The notes under the pieces: model-generated
Database searches by the model: none
What the model was told of the DNA's origin: nothing
What the model saw: the letters and a program-made list of their open reading frames with translations, nothing else
Program-made: the position numbers and the translations under genes
In this document: one piece after another, positions 16,121 to 25,245 of the stretch
Position numbering within the stretch: position 1 is the first letter of the stretch
Layout: each line of letters starts with the position of its first letter
Assembly (NCBI RefSeq): GCF_000797495.1
Contig: NZ_JTGN01000013.1
Coordinates: forward strand, 18,641-81,820
Direction: 5' to 3'
Length of the DNA stretch: 63,180 nucleotides
DNA from: Robinsoniella peoriensis
Lineage (GTDB): Bacteria; Bacillota; Clostridia; Lachnospirales; Lachnospiraceae

Positions 16121-17572
16121 TTAATATCGTTCATTTTCATAATCTACGTATTCATCATATTTTGAATACCCATACTTACTGTATTTTCCATATTTTCCGT
16201 TTCCGGTAATTCCTGACTCTGCAAAATTAAGTATATATCCGAGAATATTGATACCACTGCTTTGTAAAGTGTCAATCCCTTCCTCGACTGATCTCATTTT
16301 ACTCTGTCCCTGCTTCATTACATATATTGTCTCATCCACATATCCTCCGATTATAACCCCATCATTCATCAGTGTAACCGGCGGCGAATCAATAATAATG
16401 TAATCAAAAGATTCCTCTTCCTTAAGGTATTGCAGTAATTTAGGGATATCTCCTTTCGTGAGCAGTTTGTCAATTGCTTCTCTAGCTGTACCTGACGGAA
16501 TCATGAAGAAATTTTTATCCACTTCTTTCAGAATATCCTTTACCTCTATATCCCCAGCCAGATAATTAGCAATACCTGCCTCATTTACCTGCATTACCAG
16601 ATAGTTGTCCGGGTTTGACTTCTGATGCAGATTCATATCTATTAATACTACTTTTCTGCCTATTGAAGCAAGTGCTCTTGCAAGCCCCGTGGCTATCGTC
16701 GTAGTTCCTTCATTTCTTCCTGAACTGGTGACCAGAAAAACTTTACTTTCCTCATCTCTTTTTTTGTGTTCCAGTTTAAAGCCTACCACATTTAATAAAT
16801 CCTGAAATTCATTACCCACACGGCTTTTTCCAAAAATCATTTCATTTCTGCGCCGGCTTCTGGCTTTCATTAATATTGTGGGCAGCTGAGTGAGGCAGGG
16901 TATATTGGTTATACGTCGTATATCCTCAGTAGAACGCACGGTTTTCTGTGATGCTGTATAAAAAACCACAAACAATACACAAGCGAAAACCCCCAGAACA
17001 CCTCCTATTAAGCCATAATAAACTGCATGATATGGTGTCATCGGCTCCTTTTCGTTCATAGGGTTTTTAACTTCTTTCAAATCAACATTTCCCACTACGT
17101 CAGATGCATACGACGGGTATACTTCTTTTATTGTTTCCGCTACACTCTGAGAGACGGAATAATGATCCGACACGGCCTCTATGGTGATCATATTGATACC
17201 TTCTACATAATAACCGGTAATTTCAGCAGGAATACTGTCCAGGGAATCCACCCCCAGAGCATTCGCGATATCTTGTCCGCAGCCGCTGGCTGTTAATGTT
17301 TCTTCAAATGCTGTTCCCAGGTATTTTGCCATCAGTATATTCTGGGAAGAATCCTGGGTCTTATTGACCATGTATGTAACAGCTGCCTTGTATTCCGGAT
17401 AGTATATAAACCCTGCCACAGATAAGACCAATGCTGCTGATGATAAAATAACCAATAACATTGACAGCCAATAACGTGACAGGCACCTCCAGATGTCATC
17501 TATGATACTGCTGATATTTATTACGGCTGCATCATCATAAATATCTTTTACCTCATTTTCATAATCTCGCAT
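16121..17572 (-). CDS. Wzz-type polysaccharide co-polymerase fused to a BY-kinase domain with altered Walker A
   Basis: A 483-residue protein with two membrane helices (about residues 35-58 and 185-206) flanking a Wzz extracellular region, then a CpsD/CapB-like cytoplasmic domain. The Walker A segment reads SSGRNEGTTT (283-292), in which the invariant Lys is replaced by Thr. Walker A-prime (VVLIDMNL, 308-315) and B (YIIIDSPP, 391-398) are present. The last 23 residues hold eight tyrosines (YGKYSKYGYSKY...), the normal autophosphorylation cluster. It therefore looks like a phospho-acceptor and weak or inactive kinase, paired with the paralogue encoded immediately upstream (17601-18989). Confidence 0.88.
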   Translation of the reverse strand: MRDYENEVKDIYDDAAVINISSIIDDIWRCLSRYWLSMLLVILSSAALVLSVAGFIYYPEYKAAVTYMVNKTQDSSQNILMAKYLGTAFEETLTASGCGQDIANALGVDSLDSIPAEITGYYVEGINMITIEAVSDHYSVSQSVAETIKEVYPSYASDVVGNVDLKEVKNPMNEKEPMTPYHAVYYGLIGGVLGVFACVLFVVFYTASQKTVRSTEDIRRITNIPCLTQLPTILMKARSRRRNEMIFGKSRVGNEFQDLLNVVGFKLEHKKRDEESKVFLVTSSGRNEGTTTIATGLARALASIGRKVVLIDMNLHQKSNPDNYLVMQVNEAGIANYLAGDIEVKDILKEVDKNFFMIPSGTAREAIDKLLTKGDIPKLLQYLKEEESFDYIIIDSPPVTLMNDGVIIGGYVDETIYVMKQGQSKMRSVEEGIDTLQSSGINILGYILNFAESGITGNGKYGKYSKYGYSKYDEYVDYENERY

Positions 17573-17600
17573 CTATTTATCCTCTTATTTTCTATAATTA

Positions 17601-18989
17601 CTAATAAGTACTAATTCGTTTTTCTTTGCTTTTTTGTCTTTTCACCATGCTGCACACTTTATTCTTTACTCCATTAAGTACAAATCCAATAACCGGAACC
17701 CCATTGCTCTCCATTAGGTCAATACTGTCATTAATCATTGTAACCCTGGATGACTCCTGACGTACTACCATAAGCATGGAATCCATATATCCCGCCATTA
17801 CTTCGATATCCTGAATAATACCTACAGGTGCAGAATCAATAATAATATAATCCATCTCTTTTTTAGCTTCTTCCAGCAATGCTTCCAGATTCCCTATCTT
17901 TTGTATGAAATTGTTCCCTGCTATAAATTTATCACCGAGAATATAGTACAGATTGCAGCGTCGGTCATAAGATATCAGGTCTTTATATCCGGTACCATAT
18001 TCAAAACAATTACCGATCTGTTTATCCGGCAGTACAGGAAGTCCCAATACTTTATGTAATGCTGGTCTTCGAAGATCCAGATCCAGAACCAATACTTTCT
18101 TTTCCCTTTGTGCCAGAATTAATGCTATATTAGCTGCAAGCGTAGACTTTCCTTCATTCTCCAGGACACTTCCCAAAAGCAAAGTTTTGGATTTGGTTTT
18201 ATCCATTTGATATTCCATTTTAGTTACAATCTTCTTCATATTTTCAGAAAATGCAAATGACACTGAGGGTTTTGTTACCAGAATACTTTCTTTTCCTTTA
18301 TGATCTTTTGCTTCGTAACGAACACTACCGATAAAATCAGCGTCGATCTTTACCTTGGCCTGCTGTTCATTATCCAGTTTCCCATTGAACACATGAAATA
18401 GTATAACAGCCGCCATTCCCGTAATAACAGCCAGCAGACTAATACCGACAGATAACAGTATTGCATTATTAGGTATCGGTTCAATCTGGTCAGCAGATGG
18501 AGCAGATAACGTTTCCAATGTATAACTTTCCATGGCATATGCTGACACATCTTTATAACTGTTAATTGCTTCTTTCATTATTTTAAAAGCATTTTCCGGA
18601 GTATCTCCGGATGCCTTTAAAACTATAAGATTTGAATTCTCAGTTCCTTCTGCAATCAGACAGTTTTTCGTATAGACATTCTTTCCCAGTTTTTCTTTTA
18701 CTATGTTTAAATAAATATCACTGTTTAATATTCCGCAGTACTGTGCCACAGCCTGATTATATTGAAACTCTCTTAAAGTCTGTGCTGAATTATCTTTTGC
18801 CACCACTACTACACTTGAGGCAGCAGAGTACTTAACCGGTAACAATTGATTAATACCTACATAACTTAGGAATCCCAAAATGATACTCAACATCAATATA
18901 ATTTCTAAATTCCTCAGCACTGCTCTGGCAATAGCCGGCATGTCAAGACCCATGGTCTTATTTAGTAAAACTTTACTTTCTGATGCCAT
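17601..18989 (-). CDS. Wzz-type polysaccharide co-polymerase/BY-kinase with intact Walker motifs
   Basis: A 462-residue paralogue of the neighbouring protein: Wzz region between two membrane helices (about 25-45 and 178-200) followed by a tyrosine-kinase domain with an intact Walker A (GSVLENEGKST, 273-283), A-prime (VLVLDLDLRRP, 299-309) and B (YIIIDSAP, 381-388). Its basic tail (VKRQKSKEKRISTY) has only one tyrosine. It can be expected to bind ATP but lacks the usual Tyr cluster, the reverse of its partner. The ATG at 18989 follows GAGGAGGATATT. Inferred role: control of chain length and export through phosphorylation. Confidence 0.9.
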   Translation of the reverse strand: MASESKVLLNKTMGLDMPAIARAVLRNLEIILMLSIILGFLSYVGINQLLPVKYSAASSVVVVAKDNSAQTLREFQYNQAVAQYCGILNSDIYLNIVKEKLGKNVYTKNCLIAEGTENSNLIVLKASGDTPENAFKIMKEAINSYKDVSAYAMESYTLETLSAPSADQIEPIPNNAILLSVGISLLAVITGMAAVILFHVFNGKLDNEQQAKVKIDADFIGSVRYEAKDHKGKESILVTKPSVSFAFSENMKKIVTKMEYQMDKTKSKTLLLGSVLENEGKSTLAANIALILAQREKKVLVLDLDLRRPALHKVLGLPVLPDKQIGNCFEYGTGYKDLISYDRRCNLYYILGDKFIAGNNFIQKIGNLEALLEEAKKEMDYIIIDSAPVGIIQDIEVMAGYMDSMLMVVRQESSRVTMINDSIDLMESNGVPVIGFVLNGVKNKVCSMVKRQKSKEKRISTY

Positions 18990-18999
18990 AATATCCTCC

Positions 19000-19914
19000 T
19001 CATTCAACAACAACTATCAATTCTGCATTGCCGCTATAACCGGTTTCTTTTGATGTATAGTTATAAATAACGGAATAATTACCCTTTTTGGCAGTATCAA
19101 CATTTGACTTGTAAGATATATCAGCAATCGAGATCCATTCCCCTGCCTTTTCTAAAAGCTGTGATTCTGTGTTTTCTCCCTCTGAGACACTTCCCCGCTC
19201 AATCTGTTTTACACTTCCGTCTTTTACATAAGCCACAAAATCTGCCGGATTCAATTGCTCACCTTTTTTCATGTATAATATATATTGTTTTAGATATATC
19301 TGCGGTTCAAATGCTGTTTTCTCATAACTATCCTCATATATTTCCACAGAGACCGGCAAAACGGCAGTATCTCCAAGGCTATTTTCCACTTCCAGAGAGC
19401 ACTTATAAATTCCGCTTTCTATATCCTCTTTAAAAATATCATCGCCTGTGACTTTTACAAATGCACTGATATCGCCATCAATACAATCATTGGCATGAAC
19501 AATAGACATCAAATCTATCGCAGTAGATTTGGAAAATCTCAAAGGACTGTCTATGTTGAAATGAGGGGAATTATAATCTGTATACTCCAGCTTTCTGGAG
19601 GTCTTCCCAATATTCCCTGCCTTGTCTATCGATACATAAGTTGCTGTAAATTCCTGTTGGTCCCCCTCCGGATTTTTTTTAATTCCTTCCAGGAAAACTG
19701 AATCTGTCAGATCACCTTCTTCAGGATCCATCGCAGTCACACCTTTTAACAGATCTTTCTGGCTATCGTGTATACTTGCTTTTATTTCTGTGGGATTACA
19801 GCTTAAAACCGGCTCTCTCAGATCTTCATTTTTAATCTGTATGAATAGATATACAACCATACAGATCACAGAGCATGCAAACAAAATTCTCATTACATAT
19901 TTCAACCATTTCAT
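19000..19914 (-). CDS. Membrane-anchored multi-Ig-like protein of the EPS operon
   Basis: A protein of about 304 residues with one N-terminal helix (VMRILFACSVICMVVYLFI) and an extracytoplasmic part made of repeated beta-rich modules with DUF5011/cadherin-like character (GVTAMDPEEGDLTDSV, HANDCIDGDISAFVKV, and a final KKGNYSVIYNYTSKETG strand pair). The module pattern 'xDxxDGDIT' is common in cell-surface adhesive proteins. The gene stops 11 bases before the kinase gene. The ATG at 19914 has AAAGGAG 11 bases upstream; an ATG at 19935 is possible. No enzymatic motif seen. Confidence 0.75.
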   Translation of the reverse strand: MKWLKYVMRILFACSVICMVVYLFIQIKNEDLREPVLSCNPTEIKASIHDSQKDLLKGVTAMDPEEGDLTDSVFLEGIKKNPEGDQQEFTATYVSIDKAGNIGKTSRKLEYTDYNSPHFNIDSPLRFSKSTAIDLMSIVHANDCIDGDISAFVKVTGDDIFKEDIESGIYKCSLEVENSLGDTAVLPVSVEIYEDSYEKTAFEPQIYLKQYILYMKKGEQLNPADFVAYVKDGSVKQIERGSVSEGENTESQLLEKAGEWISIADISYKSNVDTAKKGNYSVIYNYTSKETGYSGNAELIVVVE

Positions 19915-19949
19915 ATTACTAAGTACTCCTTTCATTGAAACTCTTTTTT

Positions 19950-21287
19950 CTATTCCGGTAATTCTTTGTATTTTACCAGCATATATTTTTCATCCATCGC
20001 ATATAGAAGCGCAAATAATACAAAAATGTAATCCAGGGTTCCAAGCACATCTACCCACCACAGAGATATAAAATATAAGACAAAGCATATGCTTAGTGCA
20101 GCCGCCAGACGGGAGCCCCTGCATAACGCGCTCCGAAAGCCTTTGATAAGAAAAAATCCATATAGCAGCAGCTGTATTATTAACCCGGGATAGGCGACTT
20201 TTATATACTGGTTCACATAATAATTATCAATGGAACTTATCCAGAATCCCTGATACGCCCAGTTAAAGGTATATCCATATCCTCTTCCTATCAATGGATT
20301 GATCCAATCTAGTTTAAAAATAAGCGGCAATAACTTTCTGTAATCTTCACTCAATACATATGTCGTTGTATCCACCCCCAGAGATTCTGCAAACTTTGTA
20401 TTTAAGGCTGCATCAATCAGATGGGCAATGGAGATAAGTACCGACTGGACAGCAGCGGTATTGTAAAACAACATTATGACAATGATACCGGTTATCGCAG
20501 TATAAAAAGCAATTAATAACACCGGTAATTTTTCTTTACGGGAACTTGCCAGAAAGATAATGAAGATTTCAAGCAGAAACAGTCCCAACGTAGATCTGGA
20601 ACCTGTCAGATATACATTTACGGCTATCAGCAAAAAAAGCCAGAAGTGTGAAAATAAACTAATTGCTCTTTTCTTGTAATGAAAACAAACCAAAGGTGTC
20701 ATTATTAATAAATACAATCCGTACCCCAGTGGATGATGAGCCGGCCCCATGATCCGGTACTGACCATTTCGAAAAGAATCACCCACCACCATGCCTGGTA
20801 TCATTTCAAACTGTAAGAAAACAGAACCTTTTAACAGGAATTCCAAAATACCCAGAATGCACAGCACATAAGCGATACGGATCAAAACGGATAAAAATTT
20901 CTCAACCGAAAGTTCGGCTTTAAATAAATAGATCATTGTGTATAGAACCGCCAGCTGATCAAAAAACGGGTTAAAGAATGTATTTATATTTCTTCGGTAT
21001 ACTGCTGTGTAAAGCAAAACAATCATATATATCAGTACAAAAGCATTCCCACGAAATGAAAAAATGACATTTTTAAATTCCTTTGTCCGCCCAGGATTAC
21101 GCAAAATCATATACCAGATGATTAAGAGTGTTACCCTCTGGCAATTGAAAACAGAAAAACCTATGTAATCCGGAATAAAAAAAATCGAGATTACAAGAAA
21201 AATTGATAATGAATATAAGGAAACTTTTTTATTCTTACTTCTATTCTGGTGCCTTAATTTTTTTTGGAAACCAACTTCGCTGTTCAA
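19950..21287 (-). CDS. Polysaccharide polymerase (Wzy / O-antigen ligase-like)
   Basis: About 445 residues with 10-12 predicted membrane helices and one large extracytoplasmic loop (around residues 280-340, containing the region TKFAESLGVDTTTYVL), the typical Wzy/O-antigen ligase topology. It would join repeat units at the outer face of the membrane using the Wzx-flipped precursor. The start is unclear: the first in-frame start-like codon is a TTG at 21287 with an AGGAGAGG about 15 bases upstream. Assigned by topology and position; sequence conservation in this family is very low. Confidence 0.8.
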   Translation of the reverse strand: MNSEVGFQKKLRHQNRSKNKKVSLYSLSIFLVISIFFIPDYIGFSVFNCQRVTLLIIWYMILRNPGRTKEFKNVIFSFRGNAFVLIYMIVLLYTAVYRRNINTFFNPFFDQLAVLYTMIYLFKAELSVEKFLSVLIRIAYVLCILGILEFLLKGSVFLQFEMIPGMVVGDSFRNGQYRIMGPAHHPLGYGLYLLIMTPLVCFHYKKRAISLFSHFWLFLLIAVNVYLTGSRSTLGLFLLEIFIIFLASSRKEKLPVLLIAFYTAITGIIVIMLFYNTAAVQSVLISIAHLIDAALNTKFAESLGVDTTTYVLSEDYRKLLPLIFKLDWINPLIGRGYGYTFNWAYQGFWISSIDNYYVNQYIKVAYPGLIIQLLLYGFFLIKGFRSALCRGSRLAAALSICFVLYFISLWWVDVLGTLDYIFVLFALLYAMDEKYMLVKYKELPE

Positions 21288-21323
21288 TGGAAATATTCAC
21301 ATCCTCTCCTGATTCTAAATCCC

Positions 21324-22328
21324 CTACACCTTCATTCTGATTCTATAGAATTGTCCAAAAATCACTCCGAATCCCCTTATCGTATATTTGTTAACTAACT
21401 TTAAAATACATCCTCTTATTCCTCTTTTAAGATATTTATTACTTCTGTAATTACTGAAATAAGTATCAATTATGTTTATAATCTGATTATGATAATCCAT
21501 TTTTAATTTCTTATCCCTTAATAAAGCAATTCTTCCAAGGGAACTGCATAGCAGGATTTTTACACAGAAATATTCCAGTTCTGCAAAATAGGTATCCCAG
21601 AAATGGTGTACATGGTAAAACTGAATGATTTCGTGTATTACCGTAATCATTTCTCCAGCCCGTGGATTATGCTTTTGTGTCTGGGTAGAATTTTTTCTAT
21701 AATAATGTGTTACATATTCAGCTTCCAGATAAACGGCTCGGTTAATATACGGAATTAAATTTATGTAAAAGGCAGTATCTTCGTATATCAGCCCTTCCGG
21801 AAAAAACACTCCGGCCCGCTTTAATACCGATGCCTTATACAGCTTATTCCAGGGAGAAACCAGGGGATTCAGAAAAAGTTCTCTCTTATTCTTTTTCTCT
21901 GATACGGAGGCATAATTTTTCAGACGGTATTTTCTTCCATTTTTAATCTCATAATATCCGTAGCCGCATTCCACCATATCTGCACTTGTTAATACTGCTC
22001 TTTTATACATTTGCTCATACATAGCAGAATCAACTGAATCATCAGAATCCACAAATCCTACATATTCTCCGGAACATAAAGATAAGCCCTGGTTTCTGGC
22101 TGCAGCCTGGCCTCCATTAACCCTGGTGAACATCCGGATTTTATCCGGATATTTTTTTAAGTATCCTTTCATAATCTCCTCTGAAGAATCTGTAGATCCG
22201 TCGTTAATCAGGATAATTTCTATTTCCGGTAATGTCTGGTGCACCAAACTGTCCAGACACTCTTTTAAATATGCTTCGGTATTATATACCGGTACTATAA
22301 CGCTGACTTTTATTTTTGATCTCTGCAT
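21324..22328 (-). CDS. Family 2 glycosyltransferase
   Basis: A 334-residue GT-A enzyme: VSVIVPVYNTEAYLKECLDSL at the start, ILINDGSTDSS, the GGQAAARNQG acceptor-side loop and FVDSDDSVD as the DxD-type motif near residue 95. The C-terminal half is basic and helical. Its ATG lies inside the end of the preceding gene, behind GAGG, so translation is coupled. Donor sugar unknown. Confidence 0.87.
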   Translation of the reverse strand: MQRSKIKVSVIVPVYNTEAYLKECLDSLVHQTLPEIEIILINDGSTDSSEEIMKGYLKKYPDKIRMFTRVNGGQAAARNQGLSLCSGEYVGFVDSDDSVDSAMYEQMYKRAVLTSADMVECGYGYYEIKNGRKYRLKNYASVSEKKNKRELFLNPLVSPWNKLYKASVLKRAGVFFPEGLIYEDTAFYINLIPYINRAVYLEAEYVTHYYRKNSTQTQKHNPRAGEMITVIHEIIQFYHVHHFWDTYFAELEYFCVKILLCSSLGRIALLRDKKLKMDYHNQIINIIDTYFSNYRSNKYLKRGIRGCILKLVNKYTIRGFGVIFGQFYRIRMKV

Positions 22329-23620
22329 GCCATAACCTCTTCTATAGACCTGACTAAAAAATCCGGAAAATATAAACTGATATCAGAATGATTTTCATAA
22401 TATAAGATTTCTTTTTTCGTTGAAAAATTACCTGTCTCTAAATCCATCAGCATAAATTTAATATGCTCAGAATAGGTATGTTCTGCTTTAGAGTAATGCA
22501 GGTAAATATGGTTTTCTTTATTATTTCGGACAGCATCCAGGATCTTCACTCTCAGATGATTATTTAATTTCTCTAATTTATCCTGATCTGCATCCAAATA
22601 CCCACAGCCGGTAACCGATACCAGAGTCTGCTCCAGCCGATTATTTTCATCCATCAGATAATCTCCAAGCCGGTATTGGGGGGCACCTGCAATGATTGTA
22701 CTGCCAGGAATCCGAACCCCAAAATTGATTGCTGCATAACCGCCTTTACTCGATCCGGCAAAAATGATTTTTTTATACCGGCCTTCACTGATTGTTTTCT
22801 TAATCAGGCTTTCAACTGCGCGTTCAACAAAAAAATCCATATTCTCACCCAGATAAAATAATCCTCTTGCATCATTCCCTCCATCGTCCAGCACAAATAT
22901 TTTATCTGCATTTATCCTCTTTAGTGTTCTGACGTAATTATATCTCGCCTTAATTCCGGCTCTTGTACAGGAACTAAACACAAAAATGACTGCATCAGAG
23001 TGCATTTTTTCAAATAGATATTTCACAGTAGTATTTTCATACCAGTAGTATTTCTGATGAAACATGATTTTGATTTTTGTAGTGAGATATTCTATATATT
23101 TCCCAAATCTTTTCTTAGCAGACTGATCCTGTTTTCCTGCTTGTATCCGATCCAGACAGCCTCCAATATTTTTGATATAAGATTCCGTATTCGAATTGTA
23201 AATGAGGGGGGTAAACTGTTCAATTGCCTCTAATTTATTTGCAAGATCAGCTGTTTCCCTGCAAAAGCAAATAAATCCTGCTGCTTCGAACTGGCTGAGC
23301 AGTTCCATCTGATGATTGTCTATATGTTCATGGTATTCTTTTTTCCTTGGCACTGCGACTACCTTTTTCCCAGCTTTGATTGCCCTGACTATAATCCCGG
23401 TTCCACCGTGTGTTATAATAATCGAACTTTCAGATATTTTTTCTTCCATCTCAGTCTGGTTCAGAAATGCACGGTATGTATAATTAACAGGGATATATTG
23501 GGAATAACCGGTTTGGGCATAAACAGCTTCTTTTATGACACCTGTCCCGATCAGGCGGTCTACCTCTATTAATAGCCTGTCAAAAGGAAACTTTTGACTG
23601 CCCACTGTAACAAAAATCAT
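22310..23620 (-). CDS. Fusion of Alg13/PssE-like glycosyltransferase domain with an alpha/beta hydrolase
   Basis: Residues 1-160 match the Alg13/PssE/CpsG catalytic half: MIFVTVGSQKFPFDRLL, ITHGGTGIIVRAIKAGKKVVAVPR and EHIDNHQMELL. This half normally needs an Alg14-like membrane partner, which is encoded immediately upstream (23639-24115). Residues about 200-436 form a second domain with a nucleophile elbow GSSKGG (289-294, Ser291), followed by candidate acid and histidine residues (KAEHTYSEH; ENHSDIS). That is an alpha/beta hydrolase fold, as in Asp2-like or esterase/acyltransferase proteins. Normal Alg13-type proteins stop at about 160 residues, so this is an unusual fusion. It may couple glycosyl transfer to acyl addition or removal. 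Confidence 0.83.
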   Translation of the reverse strand: MIFVTVGSQKFPFDRLLIEVDRLIGTGVIKEAVYAQTGYSQYIPVNYTYRAFLNQTEMEEKISESSIIITHGGTGIIVRAIKAGKKVVAVPRKKEYHEHIDNHQMELLSQFEAAGFICFCRETADLANKLEAIEQFTPLIYNSNTESYIKNIGGCLDRIQAGKQDQSAKKRFGKYIEYLTTKIKIMFHQKYYWYENTTVKYLFEKMHSDAVIFVFSSCTRAGIKARYNYVRTLKRINADKIFVLDDGGNDARGLFYLGENMDFFVERAVESLIKKTISEGRYKKIIFAGSSKGGYAAINFGVRIPGSTIIAGAPQYRLGDYLMDENNRLEQTLVSVTGCGYLDADQDKLEKLNNHLRVKILDAVRNNKENHIYLHYSKAEHTYSEHIKFMLMDLETGNFSTKKEILYYENHSDISLYFPDFLVRSIEEVMACRDQK

Positions 23621-23638
23621 TTTTAATCATCTCCTGCC

Positions 23639-24115
23639 TTAATAAATACCTCCCAGATAAGAAGCCCGGGGAAATATATCCAACATTTTCTTCCATTGTA
23701 CATAAAAGTTATCCGCAAATTTATATAGAAGTTTTCCAGTTTCCGTTGGGCTTTCAGACTTTGCAAAAGACTCTATATAAATTACTTTTTTTCGAAACAG
23801 TTTACATAGCAGACACATCGGTACCATAGCCAAAACACCGGTGCAGACTACCGCTTCCGGTCCTTCCATCATAAAAATCCAAAAAGATTTTAATGTTATC
23901 TGAAACATATTTAAGACCCACAGCTTCTCTTTTCTGTTGATCTGTTTCAGAAAATAGGTTTTGTGATTTTTTGTACTGACTTCATAGCCGGTTTTTTCCG
24001 TCAATATAAAGCTGTCATACTTGTCCATTAAAGGATCAAGCATCATTAACTGATCAAAATGCCCACCGGAAGATGCCGCAAAACACACTTTTAACTTTTT
24101 ATCTGCTTTCTTCAT
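23639..24115 (-). CDS. Alg14/PssD/CpsF-like glycosyltransferase subunit
   Basis: A 158-residue protein that recruits the Alg13-like partner to the membrane. It begins KVCFAASSGGHFDQLMML, the GGH signature of the Alg14 family, and has a central hydrophobic stretch with VVCTGVLAMVPMCLLCKLF and the IYIESFAKSESPTETG motif. It ends at YLGGIY as usual. Located 18 bases upstream of the Alg13-hydrolase fusion, matching the usual Alg14-Alg13 gene order. Good AGATGAGGG ribosome binding site. Confidence 0.9.
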   Translation of the reverse strand: MKKADKKLKVCFAASSGGHFDQLMMLDPLMDKYDSFILTEKTGYEVSTKNHKTYFLKQINRKEKLWVLNMFQITLKSFWIFMMEGPEAVVCTGVLAMVPMCLLCKLFRKKVIYIESFAKSESPTETGKLLYKFADNFYVQWKKMLDIFPRASYLGGIY

Positions 24116-24124
24116 TTTTTTCCC

Positions 24125-25237
24125 TCATCTGCATGCTTTCATCAGTTCACAAATACGATCCACATCATCCATAGCAAGTTGCGGATAGAGCGGCAATGTT
24201 ATGATATTCTCGGATATATATTCTGCTACAGGTGTAAATCCAGGATCAAACCTCTCCCTGTAACATCTGCAATTATTGATTAACGGGTAGAAATATTTGC
24301 GCGGATAGATCTGTTCTTTATTCAGTGCCTCACAGACTTTATCCCGGTCTGCTCCAAAGCTTTCCTCCACTAAGACCGGAAAATAAGCATAATTATATTT
24401 GATATTGTCTTTTCGTCTGTTTAACCGGATTCCGGTAACCTCTTTTAAATTTTCTTCATACCGATGTACAATATTTCTTCTTCCGTTAATCAGTTCATCA
24501 ACATGCTTCAGATTACATAAGCCCATTGCAGCCTGAAATTCATTCATTTTGGCATTTGCTCCGATACTGCTGATTGTCGTTTCACCGGTAATCCCAAAAT
24601 TTTTAAGCTGATACAGCTTATAACCGGTCTCCATGTCCTTTACAACAGCTGCCCCTCCTTCAATTGTCTGAAACACCTTTGTAGCATGAAAACTAAATAT
24701 GGAGCCGTCACCATAATTACCAATTCCAATTCCATTTACTTCTTCGCCAAAAGCATGCGCCGCATCATAAATAACTTTTAACCCATGCTTTCTGGCTATT
24801 TTTCGTATAGATTCCACATCACAGGGATTTCCGTATACATGAACCGGAATAATAGCTGAAGTCTTATCTGTAATCAGTGCTTCTATCTTACCGGTATCAA
24901 TTGTATAGTCGTCTTCCAAAATATCGCAGAACACAGGTGTCAGTCCATTTCTGACAATGGCATGTACCGTTGATGCAAATGTAAATGGTGTTGTAATAAC
25001 TTCTCCTGTCAAACCGGCGGCCTGAATTAAAAATTCAAGTGACAGATGTCCATTAGTAAAAAGCATAGCATAAGGAACATTAAGATATTTTCTTAACTGT
25101 TCCTCCAGGTGATTATGCAACGGTCCTGAGTTTGTAATTACACCGGATTGCCAAATTTGATCCAGGTAACGGTCATATTCTTCTCTTGGCGGTAAAAATG
25201 GTCTCGTCACATAAATAGGATTCTTCATCTTATCCAT
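24125..25237 (-). CDS. DegT/DnrJ/EryC1-family sugar aminotransferase
   Basis: PLP-dependent transaminase making an amino sugar from a 4-keto (or 3-keto) nucleotide sugar. The 370-residue protein has the fold-type I pattern AMLFTNGHLSLEF, VYDAAHAFGEE and the PLP lysine in SFHATKVFQTIEGG (about residue 186). Next to a PglD-like acetyltransferase gene, it resembles PglE of the N-acetylbacillosamine pathway. No 4,6-dehydratase (PglF) gene is in this window, so the keto-sugar must come from an enzyme encoded elsewhere. ATG with GAGGAAGGA immediately upstream. Confidence 0.9.
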   Translation of the reverse strand: MDKMKNPIYVTRPFLPPREEYDRYLDQIWQSGVITNSGPLHNHLEEQLRKYLNVPYAMLFTNGHLSLEFLIQAAGLTGEVITTPFTFASTVHAIVRNGLTPVFCDILEDDYTIDTGKIEALITDKTSAIIPVHVYGNPCDVESIRKIARKHGLKVIYDAAHAFGEEVNGIGIGNYGDGSIFSFHATKVFQTIEGGAAVVKDMETGYKLYQLKNFGITGETTISSIGANAKMNEFQAAMGLCNLKHVDELINGRRNIVHRYEENLKEVTGIRLNRRKDNIKYNYAYFPVLVEESFGADRDKVCEALNKEQIYPRKYFYPLINNCRCYRERFDPGFTPVAEYISENIITLPLYPQLAMDDVDRICELMKACR

Positions 25238-25245
25238 TCCTTCCT

